DNA of 64,000 nucleotides from CAIYXB01 sp038146805 (GCA_038146805.1 JAYQSH010000005.1:682001-746000); one strand, 5' to 3'. Shown: positions 51,581 through 61,535, counted from the stretch's first letter. Made by a program: numbers and translations. Notes: generated from the letters alone by a model not told the origin.

Positions 51581-52762
51581 ATGTGGTCCAAGTGCAAAAG
51601 GACAACACTCTTGAAAATATCATCGGTTACCGAGAATAACGCCTTAAAAGAAAATATTTCTGATAATAATGCTGTTGCTAATCTAACTAATACAACTGCA
51701 GATGCTGTTGTGCTTGAAAGATCATCAGCAATTAATAAAGCTAATTTAGAGAAATTACTTGTTCAAGAAAATCAAGATCTAAAGCCAGAAGAAGCGCAGT
51801 TGAATTTTTGGGCACAGAATTTGGCTCCTGAGTGGAATCAAAAAAACAATTTATTGACTAATATCAAACTAAATTATCCTCATTGGTTTAATATCGCAAC
51901 AGTAGCTCTGCACGCACTTGGTAGTTCTTTACCTTCAATGCCTTTTATCCCGAAAAAAATCTCATTAGCTTTTCGTAAATCAGCAATTCTTTTTTCTCAA
52001 TGGTGTATTCCTTTTTCTAAATTACATAATTTTTTCGAAGCTTGGAAAGGTAATCGTTTCTATGAGGCTGTTGCTAGAGTCTTACCAAATTTATTTTTGC
52101 CATTTTTGCCATTTCATAATTTTCAATTAGCTTATGGTTTAAGTTCTGGTATCAATGTTGTTCATGAGCATATAAAAAGTAGAGTTGGTGGTTTGTCAGA
52201 CAAAGATAGCATGAAGCAGAATATAAAAAAAATCAATGAAGGTTTACAGTTTGCCATCAAAGATTTATTTCATGGTGGTAATAAAGTAACAACCAAAGAA
52301 AGAGTAAAACTTGGTCTTACTTTAGGTGGTGGTGCGGCAATGATTTTAGGCGCTGTGCCTACTTTACTTTTTGATCGCCAAGGTTTAAATGATGGTTTTG
52401 CAAAATTCTTTGGTACTATTCGTTCGCTTGGTGGTTTCTTTGGTGATTTAAGTATTACTTTATTCCCTTCTAATCCAATTGAGAATTTGAGGAAAAAAGA
52501 AAGAGCTATTGGTGGTATTTATTTGGTACCAACTTTTATGGATGCGGCTCAAAGATGGATGAACCAAGCCCCTGAAACAAATGAAATCTTTAATCATTTT
52601 AAATCTGCTTTAAATACTATTGCTGAATTAACTTGGACTCATTTCTCAACTTTAGAAAACCATAATCAAAATAGTAAAAAAGAAAAAATTGCGACTGCTT
52701 CTTCTGTGCAAACAATACACAAAGCAAATGATTACAGTGTGCCAACTTTACAGGCGGCTTAA
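51581..52762 (+). CDS. Hypothetical membrane-associated protein, paralogue of 23378 gene
   Basis: Up to 393 residues; the exact start is unsure (ATG 51581 or TTG 51611), as no clear ribosome binding site is seen. A long polar N-terminus is followed by hydrophobic segments (WFNIATVALHALGSSLPSMPF, VLPNLFLPFLPF, GGGAAMILGAVPTLLF). Similar layout and short matches to the protein at 23378-24367. Its last 15 bp overlap murE on the other strand. Family not recognised. Confidence 0.6.
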   Translation: MWSKCKRTTLLKISSVTENNALKENISDNNAVANLTNTTADAVVLERSSAINKANLEKLLVQENQDLKPEEAQLNFWAQNLAPEWNQKNNLLTNIKLNYPHWFNIATVALHALGSSLPSMPFIPKKISLAFRKSAILFSQWCIPFSKLHNFFEAWKGNRFYEAVARVLPNLFLPFLPFHNFQLAYGLSSGINVVHEHIKSRVGGLSDKDSMKQNIKKINEGLQFAIKDLFHGGNKVTTKERVKLGLTLGGGAAMILGAVPTLLFDRQGLNDGFAKFFGTIRSLGGFFGDLSITLFPSNPIENLRKKERAIGGIYLVPTFMDAAQRWMNQAPETNEIFNHFKSALNTIAELTWTHFSTLENHNQNSKKEKIATASSVQTIHKANDYSVPTLQAA

Positions 52763-54199
52763 AATTTTTTCTACCTCTTCTTTGTCATCAAAATGAATAG
52801 TTTCTTGAGCTAAAATTTGATAATTTTCGTGACCTTTACCAGCAATAACTATAATGTCTTGGCTTTGCGCTTCTTGAATAGCAGTAGTAATAGCTTCTTT
52901 TCTATCAATAATGACTTTTGTTTTTTTTAGATCTGGAATTCCCGTTAAAATATCAGCAACAATTCTTTCAGGGTCTTCAGACCTTGGGTTGTCTGAAGTG
53001 ATATAAACTTGGTCAGCATAATCATATGCAATTTTACCCATTATAGGTCTTTTGGTGATATCACGATCGCCACCACAGCCAAAAACACAAATCAATTTAC
53101 TCTCTTTGCTTGTTAAAACTTTTGCACCTTTTAAAACATTAACTAAACCATCAGGCGAGTGCGCATAGTCAATGATACAAAGCGGACTAGAAGCTGTTTT
53201 GATGGTTTGAAAACGTCCGGGCACAATTTCGATATTAGCAAATATATTTTTTATAATATCTAAGTCAATACCTTCGTTAATGGCAACAGCAATAGCGAAC
53301 ATTGAATTATAAATATTAAATTCGCTATTTAATTTTGTTTCAATATGAATTTCGCCAATATCTTTTACTTTTAAGTTATAGCTCAAACCATAAAAATCAT
53401 ATTCAATATTAGATGCATATAAGTCAGCATCTGAGTTTTTGGTGCTTACACTTATGATTTTTAATTCTTTTTTTTCTGCGAGTGCTTTAAAATCATTAAA
53501 ATATTTATCGTCAGCATTTAAAATTGCAAATTCTTTGGTTTGTTCAAAGATTTTTGCTTTTGCAGAAAAATATTTATCCATGGTTTTATGGTAGTCAAGA
53601 TGATCTTGAGTTAGGTTTGTAACTATTGCGTATTTAAAATTTAAAAAAGCCACACGGTATTGCTCAAGTGCGTGAGAGCTTACTTCCATGGCTAAATATT
53701 TAAATTCACTTGCAACAATATTTTTTATAATTCTTTGCACTTCTTTGTTTTGAGGAGTAGTATTGCCTTGATCAAGGTAGCTTGAGTTTAAAGTTTTTCT
53801 AAGACCCATAGTACCTAAAATGGCACAAGAGGTTAAAAGATTTTGAATTAAATGTGTTACTGTTGTTTTGCCATTGGTCCCGGTTACACCAATTAGACAC
53901 AGTTGTTCAGAGGGTCTGCCGTAAAAGATATTGGCAATTTCCGCAAGTTTTAAACGAGTATCATGATGAGTTTCAAAATCAATCACGTATTGAGAAAACA
54001 ATTTATCATAATGCTCTTTGTTGCTTTGATATTCGTTTTCATCAAGCACAATTAAACTTGCACCAAGCTCTAAAGCGTTTTTGATATAGCTATGACCATC
54101 AAGATTTACACCTTTAATAGCAACAAAAATAGAATTTTTTACTATTTTTCTTGAATCATAAGCAATGTCTGCATATTTAGTGTAGTCAATATTTTGCAC
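52748..54199 (-). CDS. murE: UDP-MurNAc-tripeptide synthetase, mDAP type
   Basis: 483 residues. P-loop IGVTGTNGKTTVTHLIQ, NLTQDHLDYHKTM, and IDYAHSPDGLVNVL identify MurE. The DNPRSEDP motif near the C-terminus is the signature of enzymes that add meso-diaminopimelate rather than lysine, so the organism has mDAP peptidoglycan. It acts in the cytoplasm after MurD. Its start lies six bases from a possible upstream TTG of hisF, back to back. Confidence 0.94.
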   Translation of the reverse strand: MQNIDYTKYADIAYDSRKIVKNSIFVAIKGVNLDGHSYIKNALELGASLIVLDENEYQSNKEHYDKLFSQYVIDFETHHDTRLKLAEIANIFYGRPSEQLCLIGVTGTNGKTTVTHLIQNLLTSCAILGTMGLRKTLNSSYLDQGNTTPQNKEVQRIIKNIVASEFKYLAMEVSSHALEQYRVAFLNFKYAIVTNLTQDHLDYHKTMDKYFSAKAKIFEQTKEFAILNADDKYFNDFKALAEKKELKIISVSTKNSDADLYASNIEYDFYGLSYNLKVKDIGEIHIETKLNSEFNIYNSMFAIAVAINEGIDLDIIKNIFANIEIVPGRFQTIKTASSPLCIIDYAHSPDGLVNVLKGAKVLTSKESKLICVFGCGGDRDITKRPIMGKIAYDYADQVYITSDNPRSEDPERIVADILTGIPDLKKTKVIIDRKEAITTAIQEAQSQDIIVIAGKGHENYQILAQETIHFDDKEEVEKILSRL

Positions 54200-54241
54200 T
54201 GCTTTAATTATACAAAGAAAATTATTTGTATAATTAGAGCC

Positions 54242-54982
54242 ATGCTAAAAAAAAGGCTTATTCCATGTTTAGATGTAGATAAAGGGCGTGTTGTCAAAGG
54301 TGTTAATTTTGTTGATATTAAAGATGCTGGTGATCCTGTAGAATTAGCTTATAAATATTATAAAGACGGAGCAGACGAAATTTGTTTTTTGGATATTACG
54401 GCAACATCTGATGAGCGCAAAGCTACTTATGAAATTATTTCAGAGACTGCTCGCAATATTTTTATTCCATTAACTGTTGGTGGCGGTGTCAATAGTATTG
54501 CTGATGCTGATAAATTACTCAAAGCAGGTGCTGATAAAGTTGGTGTGAATTCTGCTGCTATTAAAAACCCAAATTTGATTAAAGATATTTCTGAAAATTT
54601 TGGAGCTCAGTGTATGGTTATTGCGATTGATGTGAAACAAACTGGCGCCACAAAATCAGGTTGGGAAGTTTTTGTTAAAGGTGGTCGCGAAGCAACAGGA
54701 ATTGATGCACAAGAATGGATTTTAAGAAGTGTTGATCTGGGTGCAGGTGAAATTTTACTTACAAGTATGGATGCTGATGGTACTCAAAAAGGTTATGATA
54801 TTGAAATAACTAAATTTGCTAGTACACGCACTGGCGTTCCTGTGATTGCTAGTGGGGGAGCGGGTTCTGTGCAGCATATTAAAGATGTTTTTGAACATGC
54901 AAAAGCTGATGCTGCGCTCTTAGCATCAATATTGCATTTTGGTACAGTGACCATAAAAGAAATTAAAGATTATTGTTATTAA
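54242..54982 (+). CDS. hisF: Imidazole glycerol phosphate synthase cyclase subunit
   Basis: 246 residues from the ATG at 54242; a TTG at 54194 in frame would overlap murE. Beta-alpha barrel with catalytic Asp in RLIPCLDVDKGRVVKG and in MVIAIDVKQ, plus TVGGGV and ASGGAGS phosphate loops. HisF with HisH makes IGP and AICAR in histidine synthesis. No other his gene is in the window. Confidence 0.95.
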   Translation: MLKKRLIPCLDVDKGRVVKGVNFVDIKDAGDPVELAYKYYKDGADEICFLDITATSDERKATYEIISETARNIFIPLTVGGGVNSIADADKLLKAGADKVGVNSAAIKNPNLIKDISENFGAQCMVIAIDVKQTGATKSGWEVFVKGGREATGIDAQEWILRSVDLGAGEILLTSMDADGTQKGYDIEITKFASTRTGVPVIASGGAGSVQHIKDVFEHAKADAALLASILHFGTVTIKEIKDYCY

Positions 54983-55005
54983 ACAAATCTATTGAATTTG
55001 TTTAA
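54979..55005. terminator. Hairpin across hisF and pilC stop codons
   Basis: Perfect 10-bp stem TTAAACAAAT / ATTTGTTTAA with a 7-base loop between converging genes. Stem is AT-rich and there is no T run; bidirectional termination is possible but weak. Confidence 0.4.
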
Positions 55006-56231
55006 TGACATCAAAGATTGGTAAGTACATGGCAACAACGATAGCCCCAACAATACCACCAAGAACTACTATAAAGATTGGCTCCATCAATGAGGTTAAT
55101 GACTCAACTGCGTTATCAACTTCTGTATCATAAAAATCTGCAATTTTTTCAAGCATATTTTCAAGTTCCCCAGATTCTTCTCCTATGGAAACCATTTGAG
55201 TAACCATTGGTGGGAAAATTTCTGATTTGCCAAGTTGAGTACTAATTTCGCCACCTTCTTCAGTTTCTTTTTGTACTTCAACAATTACTTTTTCCAATAC
55301 GGCATTGTTGGCAGATTCTTTTACTACTTCAAGTGCTGTAATAATTGGAACACCAGACTGAATCAAAGTTCCAAACGTTCTGGTAAATCTAGCAACAGCA
55401 ACTTTTCTTGTGATATCTCCAAAGATTGGGACTTTAAGCATAAAGTTATCAAGTGTGTACCTGCCAGTTTCAGTTTGATACCATTGTTTAATTGACTGCA
55501 CTATAAACCAAACAGCGACAATGACTGGTATAACCCAAGGCGAGCGAATAAAATTACTAACATCAATAAGTGCTTGTGTAAAAGCTGGTAATTTACCACC
55601 AGTGCCCGCAAAAATTTCTGAAAATTTTGGCAAAATAAAAGTTAACATAAACCAAACAACAACACTAGAAATGATTACTACTGTAATTGGGTAAGTCATT
55701 GCTGTTTGTACTTTGTGAGTAAGTTTGCTTCTAGCTTCTAAAAATCCTGCAAGCCTATTTAATACTTGATCTAAAACACCACCGGCTTCACCTGCTTTCA
55801 CCATAGCTATGTAGAGACGATCAAAGGCGTCAGGAAACTTCGTCATAGATTCAGATAGAGGTATACCTTGTTCCACATCGTTTTTGATTTCTTTTAAATA
55901 TTCAGCGAGTTCTTCTGACTCTGTTTGGTCAATTAATACAGTAAGCACTCTTAACATGGCAATGCCGGCTTCGATCATTGAAGCAAATTGTCTAGAGAAA
56001 ATTACCATATGGTTGAGTTGGAATTTTCTTTTTGAACAAATTTAGTTCTTGTTTTTTTTGTTTATTTAATTTCGAACCAGCTTTTGTACGTACACTTAAA
56101 ATTCTCAAATGAATTACCCAAAGACCTTGCTTCTTCAAGGAAAATTTTGCAACTTCTTCATTTGCAGCTTCAATTTCTCCAGATTGAGTTTTGCCTTTTG
56201 CGTTTTTCGCTAAATATTTATAAACAGCCAT
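54989..56231 (-). pseudogene. pilC: Type IV pilus/type II secretion inner membrane protein PilC/GspF, frameshifted
   Basis: The start (56231-55992) gives MAVYKYLAKNAKGKTQSGEI and loses frame after NLFKKK; the rest (56008-54989) begins MVIFSRQFASMIEAGIAMLRVL and carries both GspF domains (PDAFDRLYIAMVKAGEAGGVLDQVL, FPPMVTQMVSIGEESGELENML) and three membrane helices. One A too many in the A5 run near 56028 explains the break (repaired: NLFKRKFQLNHMVIFSRQ). PilC is the platform protein for pilus assembly and, with ComEA/ComM, for DNA uptake. Confidence 0.88.
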
Positions 56232-56398
56232 ATTCTTTGAGTACTTATTATTATTTTAGTTCTAAATATATTTTTACCCAAATAAAAAAAGATTTTTATT
56301 TTAAGATAATAGTGCTAAGCTTGCAAGTCTCTGCAATTAAAAGCTTTTTTCTTGGTATATCTAAATTAAGTGCTTTATTTAGCTCTTGTTTGCATAAT

Positions 56399-58225
56399 AT
56401 GAAATATCAAAATTTACTAGAACTTTTTTTAAAAAGGGCCGCTAAATATTCAAACAAAACAATGATGCGTTATCAAAAACGTTTTGATAAACCATTTTCA
56501 TATTTCACATGGAATGAAATTCAATATCGAGTTACTAATATTTCTCTTGGTTTACAAGAATTAGGAGTAAAAAAAGCAACAAATGTTGGTTTACTCTCTA
56601 TTACCTGTCATCATTGGTTGCCTTGTGATTTTGCTATTTTAGCCCTAGGTGCTGTGACAGTTCCTCTGTATCATAATGCAACACCTGATGCTATTGAATA
56701 TATTGTTAATCATGCCGAATTAGAAGTTGTGATTGTTCATGACAAAATACAATTACAAAAAATCAGGCAAGTCTGGGATAGATTACCCAATTTAAAATAT
56801 GCGGTTGTCATGGAGGATCGTGGTGATATTCCAGAAAATGATCCTAAAATTTTGACTTTAGATCATTTGGAAAAATTAGGTCAAGAACAATTTAGAAAAG
56901 ATCCAAAATTTTTATCACATCAAGTGCCTAAAATTTATGCAGACGACATCGCAAGTATCATCTATACTTCTGGTACAACAGGTGTTCCTAAGGGTGTTGT
57001 CTTAACGCATAAAAATATTTTAGTTGCAGCTTTATCTTTTTATGAGTATGTGCCTCTTGAAGAAGGAATGAAAACTTTGTCTTTTTTACCTCTAGCTCAT
57101 GTCTTTGAGAGAATTGCATCTGAAATGTATGGTATTGATCAAGGTGTAGTTTTTCATTTTTGTGAAAAAATTGAACATTTACCAAAACTTTTAATTCAAT
57201 CTGAATGTCAATTAATGGATGTAGTGCCAAGGATTTTAGAAAAGATCCAAGAAAAAGTTTTATTAAAAGTAAGCCAAGCATCTAAATTACAACAAAGAGT
57301 GTTTAATGAGGCAATTGCAGTTGGTGTTGAATGGGCAAAAAGAAAAATTCAAAGAAAAAAAATTTCTTGGCAATTAGAGTTCAAATATTCAGTTGCAAAA
57401 AAAATGGTTTTGGATAAAGTAAAAGCGCAAATTGCTCCAAATGTAAAGATTTTTGTAGTTGGTGGTGCACCTTTTTCTATGGATACTGCTTATTTCTTTA
57501 AAGCTATTGGTTTTAATGTTGTTGAAGGTTATGGTCTTACTGAAACTTCTGCACCTATTACGGTGAATCCTCCATGGGCAAATAAACCTGGTACAGTTGG
57601 TATTCCTTTTAGGCATTTTGATTTGAAGATTGCTGATGATGGAGAAATTATTTGTAAAGGTGATTCGGTTTTTCAGGGTTACTATAAAGATCAAAAAGCA
57701 ACAGATGAGGTGCTACATGAAGGTTGGTTCTATACTGGTGATTTAGGTGCTATTGATGAAGAAGGCTATCTGACTATTACTGGGCGTAAAAAAGATTTGA
57801 TTATTACTGCAGGAGGTAAGAATGTGTCTCCGGTACTTGTTGAAAATACTCTATTACAAAGCAAATATTTAACTCAAGTTGTTGTTTTGGGTGATAGAGA
57901 AAAATATTTAGCTGCTTTAGTTGTTATCAATGAAGAAGAAATAAATTTATGGCTTCAAAATGAAAATATACATTTCCCCGATGACGTTAAAGTGCAAAAT
58001 TTAATTCAAGTACAAGACTTAATAGAAAGTCAAATTAATAAATTTAACCAAGATTTGATGCAGTATGAGCAAGTTAAAGCCTTTCATATCTTAGATCATG
58101 AGTTAACAGTTGATAGTGGTGAGCTCACGCCAACACTAAAAGTTAAAAGAAATGTTGTCAGAAAGAGATATGCTGATATCATTAAGCCATTGTTCCAAAA
58201 AACAAATCCAACTGCAAAAGCATAG
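56399..58225 (+). CDS. fadD: Long-chain fatty acid--CoA ligase (AMP-forming)
   Basis: 608 residues from the ATG at 56399 (MKYQNLLELFLKRAAKYSNKT); upstream in-frame codons run over pilC's antisense and are not conserved. AMP motif SIIYTSGTTGVPKGVVLTH, VEGYGLTETSAPI, WFYTGDLG and GRKKDLIITAGGKNVSP are all present. Similar to the long-chain acyl-CoA/acyl-ACP synthetases of cyanobacteria and plastids (FAA1 group). It activates free fatty acids with ATP. Confidence 0.88.
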   Translation: MKYQNLLELFLKRAAKYSNKTMMRYQKRFDKPFSYFTWNEIQYRVTNISLGLQELGVKKATNVGLLSITCHHWLPCDFAILALGAVTVPLYHNATPDAIEYIVNHAELEVVIVHDKIQLQKIRQVWDRLPNLKYAVVMEDRGDIPENDPKILTLDHLEKLGQEQFRKDPKFLSHQVPKIYADDIASIIYTSGTTGVPKGVVLTHKNILVAALSFYEYVPLEEGMKTLSFLPLAHVFERIASEMYGIDQGVVFHFCEKIEHLPKLLIQSECQLMDVVPRILEKIQEKVLLKVSQASKLQQRVFNEAIAVGVEWAKRKIQRKKISWQLEFKYSVAKKMVLDKVKAQIAPNVKIFVVGGAPFSMDTAYFFKAIGFNVVEGYGLTETSAPITVNPPWANKPGTVGIPFRHFDLKIADDGEIICKGDSVFQGYYKDQKATDEVLHEGWFYTGDLGAIDEEGYLTITGRKKDLIITAGGKNVSPVLVENTLLQSKYLTQVVVLGDREKYLAALVVINEEEINLWLQNENIHFPDDVKVQNLIQVQDLIESQINKFNQDLMQYEQVKAFHILDHELTVDSGELTPTLKVKRNVVRKRYADIIKPLFQKTNPTAKA

Positions 58226-58231
58226 AATCAA

Positions 58232-59674
58232 ATGGCAAAAGCAATATTGTGTTTAAATTTAGTCCATAGACTTGAGGATAATCCTCTGTTTATTTATTGT
58301 GCAAAAAATAATCTTGAAGCTCTACCAATTATATTTTTTCAAGAATCTGTTTTGAGTAATTTGGGAGCTGTTGAGAAACTAGCTTTGCATGAGAGTTTGA
58401 AAGCTTTTGAAAAACAACTTGATAAAAAATTGATTTATATTAGTTCAGAAGAAGAGTTAGAGCAGTTGGTTAATTTAGAAAAACCAAGTCATTTTTTGTA
58501 TAACTTTACTGTTGACCCTCGCTTTAATTATGACTTCGAAGAGCTTGCTCTGGATTTTCCTGAAATAAACTTTGTGCAAGTCTTTGCAAGTAACATTTTT
58601 AATTTTGATAAAATCCAAAATAAATCTGGAAAAGTTTTTAAGGTTTTTACACCTTTTTATAAAAATTGTTTAACGCGGGTTAATGAATTTATAGTGGATC
58701 AATTAAAAGATCAATTAAGTACTGATATTAAAGCACACGTGAAAATCAAGAAATCAAAATTTACTTCAAATTTAGATAAATTTGCCTTGCTTGGTTCAAA
58801 TGCAAAGTGGAATCAAGCTTGGCAAAAAAAAGTAATGCAATATTGGCAAGTGAGTCAAGAGCAAAGTTTGCTTGCATTGCATGATTTTATTGATGTAAAA
58901 GCTACTGAGTATGCCTTGCAGAGAGATTTTCCGTCAGTGGCTGCAACTTCAAAGCAATCTTTGTTTTTACATTTAGGTGTGATTAGCCCTTTTAGAATTT
59001 GGTTTGATGTTGAACAAGAAAAAATTAAAACAAAAAATGCTTCAGAGAAATATGAGCCTTTTTTGAGACAGCTTTGTTGGCGTGAGTTTGCAATGTATAT
59101 TTTGTATCATTTCCCATCTTCAAATTCAAAAAATTTAGATGAGAGGTTTAATAAGTTTTCCTGGAAAAAAAATAAAGCTTTTTTGACTGCTTGGCAAAAA
59201 GGATTAACTGGTTTTCCTATTGTTGATGCTGGTATGCGCGAGCTTTGGGAAACTGGCTGGATGCACAATCGAGTCAGAATGATAGTAGGTTCTTTTTTAG
59301 TAAAAGATTTGATGATTACTTGGCAAGAGGGTGCCGCTTGGTTTAAAGATACTTTGATTGATATGGATGAAGCTAATAATTCTATGGGCTGGCAATGGGT
59401 TGCAGGTTCTGGTGTTGATGCGAGTCCTTATTTTAGGATTTTTAATCCAATGACTCAAAGTGAAAAATTTGATAAGAATGCTGATTATATTCGTAAATGG
59501 ATTCCTGAGCTTGCAAAGCTTGATAACAAATGGATACATAGACCTTTTGATGCGCCTGAGTTGATTTTAAAGTCAGCTAATATTGAGTTGGGCAAAGACT
59601 ATCCAAAGCCTTTAGTAAATCATGATATGGCTCGAAAAGAAGCCTTGGAAGCTTTTAAAGCTCTAAAAAATTAA
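58232..59674 (+). CDS. phrB: Deoxyribodipyrimidine photolyase/cryptochrome
   Basis: 480 residues. The C-terminal FAD domain is well conserved: AATSKQSLFLHLGVISPFRIW, LCWREFAMYILYHFP, GFPIVDAGMRELWETGWMHN and MGWQWVAGSGVDASPYFRIF. The N-terminal antenna domain (~1-130) is more divergent. Class I CPD photolyases repair UV dimers with blue light, so the organism is presumably exposed to light; a cryptochrome role cannot be excluded. Starts 6 bp after the acyl-CoA ligase. Confidence 0.9.
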   Translation: MAKAILCLNLVHRLEDNPLFIYCAKNNLEALPIIFFQESVLSNLGAVEKLALHESLKAFEKQLDKKLIYISSEEELEQLVNLEKPSHFLYNFTVDPRFNYDFEELALDFPEINFVQVFASNIFNFDKIQNKSGKVFKVFTPFYKNCLTRVNEFIVDQLKDQLSTDIKAHVKIKKSKFTSNLDKFALLGSNAKWNQAWQKKVMQYWQVSQEQSLLALHDFIDVKATEYALQRDFPSVAATSKQSLFLHLGVISPFRIWFDVEQEKIKTKNASEKYEPFLRQLCWREFAMYILYHFPSSNSKNLDERFNKFSWKKNKAFLTAWQKGLTGFPIVDAGMRELWETGWMHNRVRMIVGSFLVKDLMITWQEGAAWFKDTLIDMDEANNSMGWQWVAGSGVDASPYFRIFNPMTQSEKFDKNADYIRKWIPELAKLDNKWIHRPFDAPELILKSANIELGKDYPKPLVNHDMARKEALEAFKALKN

Positions 59675-60104
59675 AAACTCGTGCTTCAGTATCTTCAATT
59701 TCAATTGTAATTTTTTCTATTTTTGTGTCTTCTGTTGCAAATTGTTTTTTTATTGATGTATCTAATTTTTCAGCCCATTCAATAAAAATAATTTTAGTTT
59801 CTGACATATTAAGAATCTCGTAAAACTCTTCAAGAAATAAAGGTACTTGATATAAATCATAGTGAAAAAACATGAATTCTTGACCTCGATACAAATGAGC
59901 CCCAGTAAAAGTTGGGCTTGCAACCTTAAGCTCTTTGTCAAATGAATTAACAAGGCTTCTAATAAAAGTTGTTTTACCAGAACCCATACCGGCTTCAAAG
60001 AAAAAAATTTGATTTTTAAAAGTTTTTGCATTTTCTAAAATGCTCTTTTTAATTGTCAGGCAAAGATTTTCTAGTGCATTTAAATCTTTGATTATTGTTT
60101 GCAT
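59655..60104 (-). CDS. tsaE: tRNA t6A37 synthesis ATPase TsaE
   Basis: 149 residues. Walker A FFEAGMGSGKTTFIRSLVNSF, the sequence VASPTFTGAHLYRG and FHYDLYQV, and IIFIEWAEKL, match TsaE. It works with TsaB and TsaD to add threonylcarbamoyl to A37 of ANN-decoding tRNAs. It ends 20 bp inside the converging photolyase gene and starts two bases after the lipoprotein gene. Confidence 0.92.
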   Translation of the reverse strand: MQTIIKDLNALENLCLTIKKSILENAKTFKNQIFFFEAGMGSGKTTFIRSLVNSFDKELKVASPTFTGAHLYRGQEFMFFHYDLYQVPLFLEEFYEILNMSETKIIFIEWAEKLDTSIKKQFATEDTKIEKITIEIEDTEARVFNFLEL

Positions 60105-60106
60105 TG

Positions 60107-60634
60107 TTACTTTAATTTTTTGTCTAGGGGTTGAGGAATTTCTAAACCTTCACCACCAATTTTTTCTGCAAGTATGCCATCGATATATAAATATACAGCT
60201 CTGCCTTTTGCCGCAGTTAGAGCTGTCTCACGTAATTGTCTAAAGCGAGCTTGCATAGTTTCTGAGCCGCCTCCGCTCATAAACTGACCAGAGATATTGA
60301 TATTTACTTTGTCTTTTAGTTCCTCAACATTTATTAAACGTGTTCCTTCTGGAATTTCAGTATTAAGTTTTAATTTTTCTTGTTCTTCTTTGCTTGGTCC
60401 TAAAAATAAAGTCTTGATAGCTGTTTCATATCTGGTTCTACCAGTGTTGATTTTTCTTACTACAGGTATCAATACAACACCAAGCTCATCAGATGCTTTT
60501 GTAAAATAGATAGTTACTTTTTTTGTACTTGATTTATAGCTTTTTTGAGTTGCTTTTTCTTGGTTTGGTTTTGTGTTTGAACAAGCCAAAAAAGAAGTAG
60601 TTAAAAAGCAAAGTATGAGTAATTTTTTGAACAT
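60107..60634 (-). CDS. GerMN-domain lipoprotein
   Basis: 175 residues. Lipobox at FLAC (Cys18) after a short signal sequence. Residues ~45-160 fit a GerMN domain: VTIYFTKAS, YETAIKTLFLGPSKEEQEK, VNINISGQFMSGGG and AVYLYIDG. In spore formers GerM is tied to peptidoglycan at the septum; outside them the function is unknown. Upstream of tsaE on the same strand. Confidence 0.8.
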   Translation of the reverse strand: MFKKLLILCFLTTSFLACSNTKPNQEKATQKSYKSSTKKVTIYFTKASDELGVVLIPVVRKINTGRTRYETAIKTLFLGPSKEEQEKLKLNTEIPEGTRLINVEELKDKVNINISGQFMSGGGSETMQARFRQLRETALTAAKGRAVYLYIDGILAEKIGGEGLEIPQPLDKKLK

Positions 60635-60697
60635 TGATATTTATAATTTTACATCATGCATTGTAATTAAAGAATTTTGTATAATATTAATTAGTTT

Positions 60698-61162
60698 ATG
60701 AAGAAAAAAATATTATTTTTATGTTTAGCTCTGGTTTTTTGCCTTAGTTCAAGGGTTATGGCTGCTGATGCTAGCTTAAAACTGGCAGTTATAGATTCTA
60801 CAAAGATTCTTCGGGAATACAAAAAAGCTCAAGATCTTTTGAAAAATTTGAAACAATCTGAAATGAAGTTGAATCAATTGATGATGCAAAAAAAGCAAGA
60901 AATTGAATTAGCTAAGCAACAAAATAAAACTGAAACAGAAATACAAATGATGGCTGAAAAAATTCGTATGGAAATTGAGCCTCAAGCAAAAAAAATCGAA
61001 CAAGAATCTCAAGCAAAGAGTGATGAAATTGAAAAGATCGTAAATGAAGTGATAAAAAATTATGCTACTAAATTAAAATTTGATTTGGTTGTTGTAAAAG
61101 AAGCAGTTTTACATGGTGGAGTTGATATTACAAATGAAATTATTAAAGAACTTAACAAGTAA
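60698..61162 (+). CDS. Periplasmic chaperone OmpH/Skp, copy 1
   Basis: 154 residues with a signal peptide (MKKKILFLCLALVFCLSSRVMAADA). The long coiled-coil tentacle (LKQSEMKLNQLMMQKKQEIELAK, AEKIRMEIEPQAKKIEQ) and the closing strand LVVVKEAVLHGGVDITNEIIKELNK are typical. Skp-like proteins hold unfolded outer membrane proteins in the periplasm. First of three coupled genes with a second ompH and lpxD. Confidence 0.85.
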   Translation: MKKKILFLCLALVFCLSSRVMAADASLKLAVIDSTKILREYKKAQDLLKNLKQSEMKLNQLMMQKKQEIELAKQQNKTETEIQMMAEKIRMEIEPQAKKIEQESQAKSDEIEKIVNEVIKNYATKLKFDLVVVKEAVLHGGVDITNEIIKELNK

Positions 61163-61535
61163 ATTTTTTCTTGCATTATTGTTGCTATCAATGGCTATGC
61201 CTTGTTTTGCTAATTCTAAAATGGCTGTTGTTGATTTGACGAAAATTTACCAAGATTATTATTTGGTCAAAGAAGCAAGTTTAAAAATAGAAGAAGTGCA
61301 AGAGTCTTTAAAAAGAATTTTACTGACTGCGGAAACGGAAATGAAAGAATTATCTACAAAATATGATGCTGAAAGTGTTGCAAAAAAAAGTCAAATTCAA
61401 TCTAGTATTGATGACAAAGTGGAAGAATTTCATGATGTAAAAGAAGATTACAACAGAAGAATCAATGCAAATATTCAAAATGCAGTTGATAAAATTGCCG
61501 CAGAGCAAGGTTTTGTAGCTATTTTAGATAAGTGA
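61134..61535 (+). CDS. Periplasmic chaperone OmpH/Skp, copy 2, cut by in-frame UGA
   Basis: 133 residues from ATG 61134 (signal peptide MKLLKNLTSKFFLALLLLSMAMPCFA), overlapping copy 1 by 29 bp. The protein stops at GFVAILDK-UGA (61533-61535), but the same frame then continues V-SLFDVNDVTSEVLTKLEKVKK to 61604, the normal OmpH ending (compare KEAVLHGGVDITNEIIKELNK in copy 1). With the UGA read as a residue the protein is 156 long, as copy 1 (154). The extended stop overlaps the lpxD ATG as ATGA, a normal coupling. Nonsense mutation, base error or readthrough. Confidence 0.82.
   Translation: MKLLKNLTSKFFLALLLLSMAMPCFANSKMAVVDLTKIYQDYYLVKEASLKIEEVQESLKRILLTAETEMKELSTKYDAESVAKKSQIQSSIDDKVEEFHDVKEDYNRRINANIQNAVDKIAAEQGFVAILDK

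Noticed and set aside
61533..61535. UGA as selenocysteine or genetic-code reassignment
   Set aside because: UGA ends several clearly complete genes in the window, and no selenocysteine hairpin or Cys in the paralogue at that position supports recoding.
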